Shown here: piece by piece, positions 35,231 through 43,536 of the stretch | How the letters are laid out: every line of letters starts with the position of its first letter | Numbering within the stretch: the stretch's first letter is position 1 | Assembly: GCF_024733565.1 (NCBI RefSeq) | Contig: NZ_JANIOC010000008.1 | Location: 124,001-188,000, forward strand | Reading direction: 5' to 3' | DNA length: 64,000 nucleotides | Origin: Rossellomorea sp. SC111 | GTDB lineage: Bacteria; Bacillota; Bacilli; Bacillales; Bacillaceae_B | Made by a program: the position numbers and the translations under genes | Notes under the pieces: generated by a model | Told to the model about the DNA's origin: nothing | Seen by the model: the letters and a program-made list of their open reading frames with translations, nothing else | Database searches by the model: none

Positions 35231-35281
35231 AGATTGATTTTTAAGAAAAAAGATATTTTCTTAAAAATCAGTCTTTTTTTA
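35231..35281 (+). terminator. Long AT-rich terminator
   Basis: AGATTGATTTTTAAGAAAA pairs with TTTTCTTAAAAATCAGTCT (one G-T pair), followed by T. Confidence 0.92.
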
Positions 35282-35321
35282 TGGTAATCATGGTTGCAGA
35301 GTATTGTTGTATGGTAAAATA

Positions 35322-35339
35322 TGAGTGAGTATTCATTCA
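35322..35339 (+). promoter_or_regulatory. FadR-like operator before fadH
   Basis: TGAGTGAGTATTCATTCA closely matches the Bacillus FadR operator (TGAATGA-x-T-A-x-TCATTCA) and sits just downstream of a TAAAAT -10-like box (35315-35320), 20 bases before the fadH start codon. In B. subtilis the fadH transcript belongs to the FadR regulon, released by long-chain acyl-CoA. Confidence 0.8.
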
Positions 35340-35358
35340 TTAATAGGGGGAGTTACAT

Positions 35359-36126
35359 ATGGGAGAAGAACAAGTTGTCATCGTAACTGGCGGTTCGAAT
35401 GGTATGGGGAAATATATGGCAAAGCATTTCGTTGAAACAGGTGCCAGCGTCGTTGTCACGGGAAGGAATGAGGAGAGGCTTCAATCGGTGAAGGAGGAGT
35501 TCTCTTCTCTCAAAGGGAAAATCGAAGTATTTCAAATGGATGTAAGGGAGCAGGATCATGTTAAGGCCATGGTCGAGTTTACGGCAGAAAAATTCGGCAA
35601 AATCGATGTTTTAATCAATAATGCAGCCGGAAACTTTATATGTCCTGTAGAAAAGCTCACTCCAAATGGGTGGAAGTCCGTCATTGACATCGTTTTGAAT
35701 GGAACATTTCTATGTTCGCATGCAGTTGGGAACTATTGGATCGAACATGATCAAAAAGGATCCATCATCAATATGGTTGCAACATATGCCTGGAATGCAG
35801 GTGCTGGAGTCGCTCATTCGGCAGCGGCAAAAGCCGGTGTTTTATCGTTGACAAGAACCCTGGCTGTTGAGTGGGGCCATAAGTATGGTATCCGCACGAA
35901 TGCGATTGCCCCGGGACCGATCGAACGTACCGGAGGAGCAGAGAAGCTTTGGATCTCAGAAGAAGCTGCCAAAAGGACCATCGACAGTGTACCTTTAAAA
36001 CGTTTGGGTACACCGGAAGAAATTGCTGGCCTTGCCTTTTTCCTAGCCTCTGACAAAGCTGCCTATATAAATGGAGAATGCATCACGATGGATGGAGGCC
36101 AATGGCTGAACCCGTTTCCATTTTGA
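35359..36126 (+). CDS. fadH: 2,4-dienoyl-CoA reductase (SDR family)
   Basis: NADPH-dependent SDR of 255 residues that reduces 2,4-dienoyl-CoA during beta-oxidation of unsaturated fatty acids. Motifs: VTGGSNGMGKYMAKHF (cofactor), NNAAGNF (the N-N-A-A-G variant typical of this group), IVLNGTF, and a modified active site MVATYAWNAGAGVAHSAAAKAGVLSL. The usual catalytic Tyr of Y-x-x-x-K is replaced by Ser (HSAAAK), which is normal for dienoyl-CoA reductases. It is preceded by a FadR-like site. The partner fadG is not next to it here. Confidence 0.92.
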   Translation: MGEEQVVIVTGGSNGMGKYMAKHFVETGASVVVTGRNEERLQSVKEEFSSLKGKIEVFQMDVREQDHVKAMVEFTAEKFGKIDVLINNAAGNFICPVEKLTPNGWKSVIDIVLNGTFLCSHAVGNYWIEHDQKGSIINMVATYAWNAGAGVAHSAAAKAGVLSLTRTLAVEWGHKYGIRTNAIAPGPIERTGGAEKLWISEEAAKRTIDSVPLKRLGTPEEIAGLAFFLASDKAAYINGECITMDGGQWLNPFPF

Positions 36127-36157
36127 TCTGACATGTTCATAAAAAGCGCTATTCCTA

Positions 36158-36216
36158 AAAAAGCTTTCCCCATTCTTGTTCAAGTGACAGGAAAGGGAAA
36201 GCTTTTTGGGTTTTTC
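36158..36216 (+). terminator. Terminator of fadH
   Basis: AAAAAGCTTTCCC pairs with GGGAAAGCTTTTT, with T following after GGG. Confidence 0.88.
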
Positions 36217-36240
36217 TTTTTTAAACCAACAGAATAGTTA

Positions 36241-36249
36241 TGTTATAAT
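36241..36249 (+). promoter_or_regulatory. Extended -10 promoter of ykuI
   Basis: TGTTATAAT: TG one base before a perfect TATAAT (36244-36249), 38 bases before the ykuI start. Confidence 0.6.
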
Positions 36250-36286
36250 TATGCAAAAAAACATGAGTGATGGTGGGGGAGTGCGA

Positions 36287-37510
36287 ATGGACGCATTAGA
36301 GATATTATCCAATATAGAAAAAGTGATTCCGTACTTTCAACCGATCTTCAGTGCAGATGAACATAAAATCATCGGTTACGAGGTATTTGGAAGAATGGAT
36401 ATGGGGAATGAAGAGGTTGAAAGTCTAGGCCCGTTCTTCGGTGACGATGAGATACCTGATGAATATAAAATTGAAGTGGATGAACGAGTCACACGGTTAG
36501 CGCTGGAAAAATTTTTAGCTGAGAAACAAGAGGGGTACATATTCTTGAACCGTGATGCCAGGTTACTTATGCTCGATCACGGTGAATCCTTCCTTGAGCT
36601 CCTTCTGGAATATGAAAAGAAGGGATTGGATTTAAACCGGACAGTGATCGAATTGTCTGAAAAAACATTTGTAGGGGACTTTGATCAATTGGTTCATCTT
36701 CTCCTCTATTACAAAACATATGGAATGAAAATTGCCATCGATAATATCGGGGGTAGCAGCGGTCAATTGGATCGGCTGTCACAGTATTCGCCGGATATAT
36801 TGAAAGTGGATCTATATCAACTTCGTAATGATGCGGGGAATAAAGTGTATAAAGATATTTTATATAGCTTATCGATGCTTGCGAGAAAGATCGGGGCATC
36901 TCTATTGTTCGAAAATATTGAAATCAACTACCAGCTCCAATTTGCCTGGCTGAATGGCGGCAGGTATTACCAGGGCTTTTATTTAAAGCATCCTTCCGCA
37001 TCCTTTCTCCAACCGGATCTGTTAAAAGAGAAGCTGAAAGAAAAATGTCAGGACTATATCCGCTATGAAAAGAAGCATCTGGAAGCAGGCTATGAATTCG
37101 CTGACCTCCTTCATAAAGAAATCAGTCAAAAATTAATAAACCTAAAGAAACAAACGGTGGGATTCGATGATCTGCTTTTTGAGGTGGCGAGGCATTTTGC
37201 GGATAAATGTTTTCGGGCATACATTTGTGATGAAAATGGGTTTCAAGTCTCGAGCAACGTAGTGAAATCCGATCAAATTTGGAAGATTGAACCAAGGTAC
37301 AAAGGGAAAAATTGGAGCTGGCGTCCGTACTTCCTGGAAAATATCATCCGGATGAGAATCGATAAAAAAGGTTTGCTTTCTGATATATATAGTGACATCG
37401 ATTCAGGGGAATCCATCCGTACGTATTCCTACCCGTTCGGAAATGGACTTTATCTCTTCATGGACCTCTCGTATGAATTTTTATTTGAAGAAGAGGGTTT
37501 GCTTTTTTAG
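36287..37510 (+). CDS. ykuI: YkuI, degenerate EAL protein (likely cyclic-di-GMP sensor)
   Basis: A 407-residue protein, the same length as B. subtilis YkuI. The N-terminal EAL domain (about 1-250) reads YEVFGRM in place of E-A-L-x-R and DNIGGSSGQLDR in place of D-D-F-G-T-G-x-S; the C-terminal domain (about 280-407) is PAS-like. B. subtilis YkuI binds cyclic-di-GMP but has no or low phosphodiesterase activity, so this is probably a receptor. ATG 36287 has GGGGAG before it; the frame is open further up but without a ribosome site. An extended -10 promoter lies just upstream. Confidence 0.93.
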   Translation: MDALEILSNIEKVIPYFQPIFSADEHKIIGYEVFGRMDMGNEEVESLGPFFGDDEIPDEYKIEVDERVTRLALEKFLAEKQEGYIFLNRDARLLMLDHGESFLELLLEYEKKGLDLNRTVIELSEKTFVGDFDQLVHLLLYYKTYGMKIAIDNIGGSSGQLDRLSQYSPDILKVDLYQLRNDAGNKVYKDILYSLSMLARKIGASLLFENIEINYQLQFAWLNGGRYYQGFYLKHPSASFLQPDLLKEKLKEKCQDYIRYEKKHLEAGYEFADLLHKEISQKLINLKKQTVGFDDLLFEVARHFADKCFRAYICDENGFQVSSNVVKSDQIWKIEPRYKGKNWSWRPYFLENIIRMRIDKKGLLSDIYSDIDSGESIRTYSYPFGNGLYLFMDLSYEFLFEEEGLLF

Positions 37511-37583
37511 CATACATTTCTTGAATAGCCACCTCTTGTTGGGACAAATTATTCTAAAGGACATTTTGTAAGGAGGGGCTGTA

Positions 37584-37823
37584 TTGAGTATATTTATGAT
37601 TGTGCTTGCGTTGATTGTTTTGGCGCTTGCTGGTTATTCACTTGTGTATACCTTTAAACTGGCGGGGCAGGAAAAACGGTTGAAGGGTGAATTTGACACA
37701 GACATTCCCGACGTCGTGAAAGAGCACCCGTTCATTCGTAATCCCGTTTTTTTATCCATCCTGATTGGTACCATTCTGATTACATTATTCATCATTTACT
37801 GGTCCATACGCTATTTATCATAG
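37584..37823 (+). CDS. Small two-helix membrane protein
   Basis: A 79-residue protein with two hydrophobic segments (about 3-25 and 52-75) joined by a charged loop (KLAGQEKRLKGEFDTDIPDVVKEHPFIRNP). TTG 37584 lies seven bases after AAGGAGG and is the best start. No family is recognised. It follows ykuI by 73 bases and ends at its own terminator. Confidence 0.75.
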   Translation: MSIFMIVLALIVLALAGYSLVYTFKLAGQEKRLKGEFDTDIPDVVKEHPFIRNPVFLSILIGTILITLFIIYWSIRYLS

Positions 37824-37828
37824 TAAAT

Positions 37829-37866
37829 AAAGGATGCTGCATGAACATCATGCGGCATCCTTTTTT
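37829..37866 (+). terminator. Terminator
   Basis: AAGGATGC-CATGA and TCATG-GCATCCTT arms around a three-base loop, followed by TTTT. Confidence 0.9.
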
Positions 37867-38037
37867 GGTTAAATGTACCACCAATAAATGTGTTTGAGCG
37901 CCACGGACAGGGGGAATTTGACAAACAAACCAATAAATATGTCAGTCATTGTTAGGATTTAACGAATGAATGGTATCCCATCGACATTTTTCTATTGCTA
38001 CAATAATTTCATCTACTACGTATAGGAGTGAAAATAC

Positions 38038-38541
38038 ATGGGGAAGAAAAATCTATCGATATTATTATTTATTTTAGTCCTTGTAACAGCTGCTTGTGGA
38101 CAAGCCAGTCAAATACAGGCATCCGGGTTCACGAAGGAGAATGCATTAACCCTTGTTAAGGAAGCGTTTCAAACTCAAGTATCCTTGAGTGAAAAACCAC
38201 AACAGAAGAATCAAATTGAGGAGAAGCTTTCAAAGTATCTTACCCATAGTCTTACAGCAGGTTTTATGAGTGAAAACGTATATAAGGTAGATGGTGGGTA
38301 CATCACCTTCGGCTCTGATTTCGCCTCGCACTATGTACCATATTTCCAGTATGATGATTCAACCAGAGCCCGATACATAGATGGGAAATGGTATGTCTGG
38401 GAAGAAAGAACAAAAGAAGAGGAGGGACCTGTTTCCAGCATAAACGGCATTGAAGCCGTGGTGTTGAGTGAAGAAGAAGGGACATGGAAGGTTTCCTCGA
38501 TCACGTATGAATTACCGGAATCAGTTCAACGATCACACTGA
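38038..38541 (+). CDS. Lipoprotein, possibly IseA-like
   Basis: A 167-residue exported protein. Residues 1-20 are a lipoprotein signal ending in the lipobox VTAAC (Cys20). The mature part begins with a helical TKENALTLVKEAFQTQ segment and then carries YKVDGGYITFGSDFASHYVPYFQYDDSTR, which resembles the IseA/YoeB family of secreted DL-endopeptidase inhibitors. This similarity is from memory and unverified; IseA itself is not always a lipoprotein. TAGGAG precedes ATG 38038. One-gene unit with a strong terminator. Confidence 0.75.
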   Translation: MGKKNLSILLFILVLVTAACGQASQIQASGFTKENALTLVKEAFQTQVSLSEKPQQKNQIEEKLSKYLTHSLTAGFMSENVYKVDGGYITFGSDFASHYVPYFQYDDSTRARYIDGKWYVWEERTKEEEGPVSSINGIEAVVLSEEEGTWKVSSITYELPESVQRSH

Positions 38542-38546
38542 CAGGA

Positions 38547-38590
38547 TAAGGTGGCCCCAGGATGCCTTGAGAACTGGGGCCACCTTTTTA
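38547..38590 (+). terminator. Perfect terminator hairpin
   Basis: AAGGTGGCCCCAG and CTGGGGCCACCTT arms (13 bp), followed by TTTATT; it may serve both convergent genes. Confidence 0.93.
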
Positions 38591-38600
38591 TTGAAGGGGA

Positions 38601-38834
38601 TTATTTGTTTAAGGCAGCAGACAGGGCTTCCAGGTTGAAGCCTGAAATGACTTCAAAATCAATGGTGACGGTAGGGGTGGAGTAAGAATTCAATTGATTG
38701 ATAAGATAGTTTCTTGCCTGCTCATCTTTTTTTATGTTGATTTCTTTATACTTCACATTATGTTCTTTCAAGAACATTTTGACCACTTCACAGGGTGGGC
38801 ATTCGGGTTGAGAGTACAGTGTGACTTTCTTCAT
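38601..38834 (-). CDS. Glutaredoxin-family thiol protein
   Basis: A 77-residue glutaredoxin-fold protein with an N-terminal redox motif SQPECPPCEVV (C-P-P-C) and the cis-proline in YSTPTVTID. Probably a thiol-disulfide exchange protein of the NrdH/YruB type. It overlaps the end of the upstream metallo-beta-lactamase gene by four bases (ATGA), so the two are translated together. Confidence 0.88.
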   Translation of the reverse strand: MKKVTLYSQPECPPCEVVKMFLKEHNVKYKEINIKKDEQARNYLINQLNSYSTPTVTIDFEVISGFNLEALSAALNK

Positions 38835-39787
38835 GATGAACGGTCTCCTTTTTCTTGTTTTATGAAATAATCTACGATCCCCATTGCAGAAACGTTCATA
38901 TCCAACTCCAACAATGAGTAAATAGGGTTGTTTGGATCGATTCCTTTTTGCACCAATTCCCTTCCTGTAAGTTCGATTAATAGGGAGGTGATGGTTCTTA
39001 CGTTCTCCTCCATTGTAACATGTGAGGAGTACTGCTCCTCACTCTTTTTTACGAGTAAATCCAGCCATTTTTCCACTTCTGTAAGGGCAAACGACACTTC
39101 CTCGCTTACGCCGTAATGGCCAAAATACAACCGGTCGAGATGAAGGCTTCTATACAGGCGAATCGAATTCTTCATTTTCTCAGGATCAAATTGATTGGGA
39201 GAGGTGGAAGGGAAATAAAAACGCTTCGACCCTATGGAGTATTGAATCCCACACGTATCGCCTGTGAACATCCCGTTTGAAGTGGAATCAAAGATGCTGA
39301 GGTGATGCTCGGCGTGTCCCGGGGTATGATAAAACGTTAGCGTGCACGTATCACTTAGACTTAGCTTTTCTTCATGGGCCATCACCTGAATCCTCTCTTC
39401 AGGAATCGGTACAATGGGATCGAATAGTTCATCGAATTTGTCACCATAAACCGCTCTGGCCCCTGAAATCAATCGCGTTGGATCGATGAGATGACGCTTT
39501 CCTTTAGGGTGGACTATGATACTCGCGTTAGGGCACTCTTTTAGAAAAAGACCTGCGCCTCCAGCATGATCAAGATGTATATGGGTTAAAATTATGTATT
39601 GAATATCTTCAGGATTAATGTTTAACTTAGAGAGACCTTTTTTTAGATGAGGGATAGAAGGACTGGCCGATGTTTCGATAATGGTCAGCGCCTCTTCATT
39701 TATTATATAACTGCCTGTGCGTTCCTTTAAGGATAAATCCATTAGATCAACTAATGATATGCGGGAATCTATACGGTAAATACTCAT
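38831..39787 (-). CDS. Metallo-beta-lactamase-fold hydrolase
   Basis: A 318-residue hydrolase. The metal site is seen as THIHLDHAGG (H-x-H-x-D-H), then YHTPGHAEHHL, FTGDTCGI and a C-terminal FGHYGVSEE. The fold includes glyoxalase II-like thioesterases and many others; with a glutaredoxin-type gene coupled to it, a thiol-related substrate is plausible but unproven. AAAGGATTG precedes ATG 39787 on the minus strand. Confidence 0.87.
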   Translation of the reverse strand: MSIYRIDSRISLVDLMDLSLKERTGSYIINEEALTIIETSASPSIPHLKKGLSKLNINPEDIQYIILTHIHLDHAGGAGLFLKECPNASIIVHPKGKRHLIDPTRLISGARAVYGDKFDELFDPIVPIPEERIQVMAHEEKLSLSDTCTLTFYHTPGHAEHHLSIFDSTSNGMFTGDTCGIQYSIGSKRFYFPSTSPNQFDPEKMKNSIRLYRSLHLDRLYFGHYGVSEEVSFALTEVEKWLDLLVKKSEEQYSSHVTMEENVRTITSLLIELTGRELVQKGIDPNNPIYSLLELDMNVSAMGIVDYFIKQEKGDRSS

Positions 39788-39941
39788 CGAATCAATCCTT
39801 TCATTGAGAGAAGATAGTAATCACCTTTCATTATAAAGGAATTTAAGTAGAAAAGGGCAAAACATTAGATTTCACAGGATAGAATCTGGTACAATGCAAA
39901 AGCTATGACCAAGAATTAGATCAGGAAAGGAGAGAGTGATT

Positions 39942-40187
39942 ATGTCTCAGCTTCTTGGAATTATACAAAGATTAAAATCATTACAAGAGCAAGGTGAACA
40001 AGGGGAAACTCAACAACGATTTTTTGAATACAATGGTAAGAAAATCTGTGAGGTGAAGTATCTTCCCAAGCAGGATACATTCGAGATTGAAGTCATGAAT
40101 GAAAAAGGAAACAGCTTTCCTTTTGATAACATAGACATTACAGCCATTGAAATTTTCGAACTTCTACAGGAAGCCCAACAAGATTAA
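39942..40187 (+). CDS. ykuJ: YkuJ (DUF1797) small protein
   Basis: An 81-residue protein matching YkuJ/DUF1797 in B. subtilis: MSQLLGIIQRLKSLQEQGE at the start, RFFEYNGKKICEVKYL in the middle, and a C-terminal DNIDITAIEIFELLQ helix. Function is unknown. GTG 39936 is in frame, but AAAGGAG is spaced for ATG 39942. It stands alone, with a promoter region of 150 bases and a terminator. Confidence 0.88.
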   Translation: MSQLLGIIQRLKSLQEQGEQGETQQRFFEYNGKKICEVKYLPKQDTFEIEVMNEKGNSFPFDNIDITAIEIFELLQEAQQD

Positions 40188-40193
40188 ACACTC

Positions 40194-40221
40194 AAAAGGT
40201 AACCATCCGGTTATCTTTTTT
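40194..40221 (+). terminator. Terminator of ykuJ
   Basis: AAAGGTAACC pairs with GGTTATCTTT around ATCC, followed by T. Confidence 0.85.
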
Positions 40222-40342
40222 AGTCTTTAGACCGATCGTTTTAACATACATTTTTCTTCCAGTGTGTTAAAATGGAGGGTGTCAGCTTCTTTTGTCTGTT
40301 AGCGTCACGCAAAATTCTTATTGATTAAATGAGGGGTTATAC

Positions 40343-40783
40343 ATGATTTCATTGAGTAGCAAGGAGTTATTAGAAACGAATATTAAGGATTTTATTATTC
40401 CTTCTGAGAAGGTGGCTCATGTTCAAATGGGAAATTCCCTGGAACATGCGTTACTATTACTCACAAAGAGCGGTTACTCAGCCATCCCTGTACTTGATCC
40501 AGCGTTCCGTTTCCAGGGATTGATCAGTTCAAGTTTAATTACCGATTCGATTCTGGGTCTCGAACGTTTTGAGTTCGAAAAACTTGAAGCAAAAAAGGTA
40601 GAGGAAGTCATGACAACAGACTTTCCGATTATCTCTTTACAAGCAGATTTCAAGAAGGCTTTGGAATTATTAGTCGACCATCCATTCTTATGCGTGGTGT
40701 CAGACGATGGGTATTTTGAAGGGATCATGACAAGAAGAGTTGTGTTAAAACAGCTTCAACGACAGCTGTTTAAAAGGGATTAA
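40343..40783 (+). CDS. ykuL: CBS-domain protein YkuL (DarB/CbpB type)
   Basis: A 146-residue protein made of two CBS domains (about 15-75 and 85-145). In B. subtilis this protein (also called DarB or CbpB) binds cyclic-di-AMP and, when free of it, stimulates the (p)ppGpp synthetase Rel and pyruvate carboxylase. The present sequence keeps VAHVQMGNSLEHALLLLTKSGYSAIPVLD and VEEVMTTDFPIISLQADFKKALELLVDHPFLCVVSDDGYFEGIMTRR. GAGGGG precedes ATG 40343. Its link to potassium and cyclic-di-AMP recalls ktrC at 53.6 kb. Confidence 0.9.
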   Translation: MISLSSKELLETNIKDFIIPSEKVAHVQMGNSLEHALLLLTKSGYSAIPVLDPAFRFQGLISSSLITDSILGLERFEFEKLEAKKVEEVMTTDFPIISLQADFKKALELLVDHPFLCVVSDDGYFEGIMTRRVVLKQLQRQLFKRD

Positions 40784-40817
40784 ATCCTTTTTGGCAGTTA
40801 CATACCGAAAAATTTTT

Positions 40818-40844
40818 AGAGGATGGCACACTTGTCATCCTCTT
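40818..40844 (+). terminator. Terminator of ykuL
   Basis: AGAGGATGGCA pairs with TGTCATCCTCT (one G-T pair), followed by TTGTTCTTT. Confidence 0.85.
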
Positions 40845-40908
40845 TGTTCTTTCATAAGATAAGATCAACGAGTCAGCTTTATTGCAGTACTGTTCTATTG
40901 GACAATCC

Positions 40909-41634
40909 TTAAAATAACAAGTTCTTACCGAGTTGCAGGATGAGAATGAACGTTAATATGTTTAAAAGGATCCGGAGGTGTTTCATAGAGAGCCTTGATG
41001 CCAGTCTTACTGCCAACTGAGCTCCTATGAGGGCCCCCAATGCAAATGGAACGGCGACACCCCATTCGACATGACCACTGTGAAAATAGATCGTGAATGC
41101 CCCTAAACAACTGACAAACGTCTGAAAACGGGTAAGGGCCACCGATTTTAAATAAGACAATCCATGAAATAAATGTGTGTACATGAGCATAGTTGCCTGC
41201 CCTGGTCCGAATAATCCGTCGTACGTACTGATGAAATACAAAAGCCCGTAGACCCTGTAGTGTTTCTGTTTCCTTTCCTTTGGCTTAAATCCCTTTAGCA
41301 GGCTTAATGCCAGGGCAAAGAGAAGGAAGAAGAAAGCCATCCATTCAAGGAGGGAAGGGGTGATCTTATCCGATAGAAAGGCTCCTGTCAGCCCACCGGC
41401 GAGTGCAATTGGAAGGATTGGCAAACATTCCTTCCATGTGACTTTCCGGTCCCTCACCAGATAAACAAAACTCGAAAATGAACTGATAATATTCGAAAAT
41501 TTAGCTGTGGCAATCGCTGTATGAATCGGTAACCCCAAAAGGAGCATGACGGGCATACCGATCAGGCCCCCACTTCCAGCCAACGTACCTATTAAAGCTA
41601 CAAACAAGCCTGTGAAAAATAATATTACTTCCAT
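40909..41634 (-). CDS. TSUP-family (TauE/SafE) membrane transporter
   Basis: A 241-residue protein with about seven or eight membrane segments and the family features GTLAGSGGLIGMPVMLLLGLP in the first repeat and YDGLFGPGQATMLMYTHLF in the second. TSUP proteins export sulfite, sulfoacetate or related small organosulfur anions; the substrate here is not known. GAGGTGTGA precedes ATG 41634 on the minus strand. It is divergent from ccpC, sharing a 108-base intergenic region. Confidence 0.9.
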   Translation of the reverse strand: MEVILFFTGLFVALIGTLAGSGGLIGMPVMLLLGLPIHTAIATAKFSNIISSFSSFVYLVRDRKVTWKECLPILPIALAGGLTGAFLSDKITPSLLEWMAFFFLLFALALSLLKGFKPKERKQKHYRVYGLLYFISTYDGLFGPGQATMLMYTHLFHGLSYLKSVALTRFQTFVSCLGAFTIYFHSGHVEWGVAVPFALGALIGAQLAVRLASRLSMKHLRILLNILTFILILQLGKNLLF

Positions 41635-41682
41635 TTGTCACACCTCTTTTCTGTCTACTCTCAGTGTATTCGAATTCAGCTA

Positions 41683-41729
41683 ATAATGAAATTTTATATA
41701 ATTTAAGATATAATATAAGAAAAACTTAT
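41683..41729 (+). promoter_or_regulatory. Two CcpC-like boxes around the ccpC promoter
   Basis: ATAATGAAATTTTAT (41683-41697) and ATAAGAAAAACTTAT (41715-41729) both fit ATAA-N7-TTAT, the dyad bound by CcpC, and flank a TATAAT at 41709-41714. CcpC is known to act on its own gene and on citB and citZ in B. subtilis. The divergent TSUP gene could share this control. Confidence 0.75.
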
Positions 41730-41742
41730 GAAGGTGAACACA

Positions 41743-42621
41743 ATGGCATTTTCGGAATATCAGCTGCTCCATGTACTTGCCCAGGAAATGAATATGAGGA
41801 AAGCGGCAGAACGGTTATTTGTATCTCAGCCTGCTTTGTCACAGAGACTACAGACGATTGAAAAGGAATGGGGGACGAAACTATTTATCCGTTCTCAAAA
41901 AGGCCTTTCACTGACTCCGGCCGGAGAGCTTGTCGTGAAGTTAGCGGCAGAGATGCTCCAGAAGGAAGAGAGTGTGAGGGAGCGGATCCAGGCTCTTGAG
42001 TTTGAAGTACACGGAACATTGAAGATTGCCTGTGCCTCGATCGTGGGGCAAAATTGGCTTCCGAAGGTTCTTAAGCGTTTCGTGGAGACCTATCCTCATG
42101 CTAAGATTTCTTTGATAACCGGATGGAGCAGTGAAATTCTTAAAGCAATTTATGAAGATGAAGTGCATATCGGGATCATCCGGGGTACACCGGATTGGAA
42201 AGGGCCGAAACACCATCTATTTCAGGATACACTGTACTTGGTTGATAGAGAGATTCAATCCATAGAGGAAGTCATGAAAACGGATCGTCCCTTTATCCAG
42301 TTTAAAAGTGATTCAAATTATTATCAGGAAATTCAAGACTGGTGGCATCGTCAATTCCAGACCACTCCCAGGCGGACGATTGTGGTGGACCAAATTGAAA
42401 CGTGTAAGCAGATGACTTTAAACGGAATCGGCTACGCCATACTGCCAGCCATCACGTTGGACGGCATGGAAGAAAATATTTATAAAATCCCCCTCATCGA
42501 TGAGCATGATTCACTCATCCATCGTGATACATGGTTACTTGGTTACGAGTCTGCCTTTCAATTACGACAGGTGGAAGCATTTCTCGAAGTTGTAAACGAA
42601 TTCATCCACGAAAACTCATAG
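41743..42621 (+). CDS. ccpC: LysR-family regulator CcpC
   Basis: A 292-residue LysR-type regulator that represses citrate synthase and aconitase genes in B. subtilis, with citrate as the signal. The N-terminal helix-turn-helix is HVLAQEMNMRKAAERLFVSQPALSQRLQTIEKEWGTKLFIRSQKGLSLTPAG. The effector domain keeps KISLITGWSSEILKAIYEDEVHIGIIRG and VDQIETCKQMTLNGIGYAILP, matching CcpC as I recall it. ATG 41728 lies within the second CcpC-like box; ATG 41743, five bases after AAGGTGA, is the likely start. Confidence 0.92.
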   Translation: MAFSEYQLLHVLAQEMNMRKAAERLFVSQPALSQRLQTIEKEWGTKLFIRSQKGLSLTPAGELVVKLAAEMLQKEESVRERIQALEFEVHGTLKIACASIVGQNWLPKVLKRFVETYPHAKISLITGWSSEILKAIYEDEVHIGIIRGTPDWKGPKHHLFQDTLYLVDREIQSIEEVMKTDRPFIQFKSDSNYYQEIQDWWHRQFQTTPRRTIVVDQIETCKQMTLNGIGYAILPAITLDGMEENIYKIPLIDEHDSLIHRDTWLLGYESAFQLRQVEAFLEVVNEFIHENS

Positions 42622-42716
42622 GATTCAACAATATGGGTTGTCTTCCACCCTTTAATCTGATAAAGTAATTCAAGAAACGAATTCTGAATTTATACATAAT
42701 TACGGAGGGAATTCTC

Positions 42717-43424
42717 ATGAACATGATGGATGCAAACGAAATTATTTCTTTTATTCAAAATAGTACTAAATCGACTCCAGTAAAGGTTTATGTTAAAGGT
42801 GATCTGGATGGGATTAACTTCGGTTCTGCCCAAACGTTCCTTCAAGGAACATCAGGGGTGGTATTCGGAGAGTGGAGTGAGCTTTCTACTATTCTTGAAG
42901 AGAATAAAGATAAAATCGAAGACTATGTAGTGGAAAATGATCGCCGAAATTCTGCGATTCCTCTTCTAGACCTTAAAGGCGTGAAAGCCCGTATCGAACC
43001 AGGTGCCATTATTCGCGACCAGGTCGAAATCGGCGACAATGCGGTCATCATGATGGGGGCGATGATCAATATAGGTTCTGTAATAGGCGCAGGAACGATG
43101 ATCGATATGAATGTTGTACTGGGTGGACGTGCAACGGTAGGAAAGAATTGTCATATCGGGGCAGGTGCAGTGCTTGCAGGAGTCATTGAACCGCCATCTG
43201 CAAAGCCCGTGGTTATTGAAGACGATGTCGTCATTGGTGCCAATGCCGTTGTCCTCGAAGGTGTAACGGTCGGAAAAGGGGCTGTTGTGGCAGCAGGAGC
43301 AATTGTGGTGGATGATGTTGCTCCATACACGGTTGTGGCAGGTACCCCGGCGAAGAAATTGAAAGATATTGATGACAAAACAAAATCAAAGACAGAAATC
43401 AAACAGGAATTACGTCAACTGTAA
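42717..43424 (+). CDS. dapH: 2,3,4,5-tetrahydropyridine-2,6-dicarboxylate N-acetyltransferase
   Basis: A 235-residue left-handed beta-helix acyltransferase of the acetylase branch of lysine/diaminopimelate synthesis. The hexapeptide repeats run from about [41 protein letters not shown] through [30 protein letters not shown]. The N terminus [15 protein letters not shown]-type motif is present. GGAGGG precedes ATG 42717. It is separated from dapL by a terminator-like hairpin. Confidence 0.97.
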   Translation: MNMMDANEIISFIQNSTKSTPVKVYVKGDLDGINFGSAQTFLQGTSGVVFGEWSELSTILEENKDKIEDYVVENDRRNSAIPLLDLKGVKARIEPGAIIRDQVEIGDNAVIMMGAMINIGSVIGAGTMIDMNVVLGGRATVGKNCHIGAGAVLAGVIEPPSAKPVVIEDDVVIGANAVVLEGVTVGKGAVVAAGAIVVDDVAPYTVVAGTPAKKLKDIDDKTKSKTEIKQELRQL

Positions 43425-43449
43425 TTCATTCAAACATAGAAGGTAGGAG

Positions 43450-43483
43450 AAAGAACGGACGGCTATCGTCTGTTCTTTTCTTG
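43450..43483 (+). terminator. Terminator-like hairpin between dapH and dapL
   Basis: AGAACGGACG (43452-43461) pairs with CGTCTGTTCT (43467-43476), one G-T pair, followed by TTTCTTG. It may partly uncouple dapL from dapH. Confidence 0.8.
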
Positions 43484-43536
43484 TAGATTCCAGTTTTCAC
43501 AATTCATCACTCTATTTTTTTATAAGGAGGATATCC

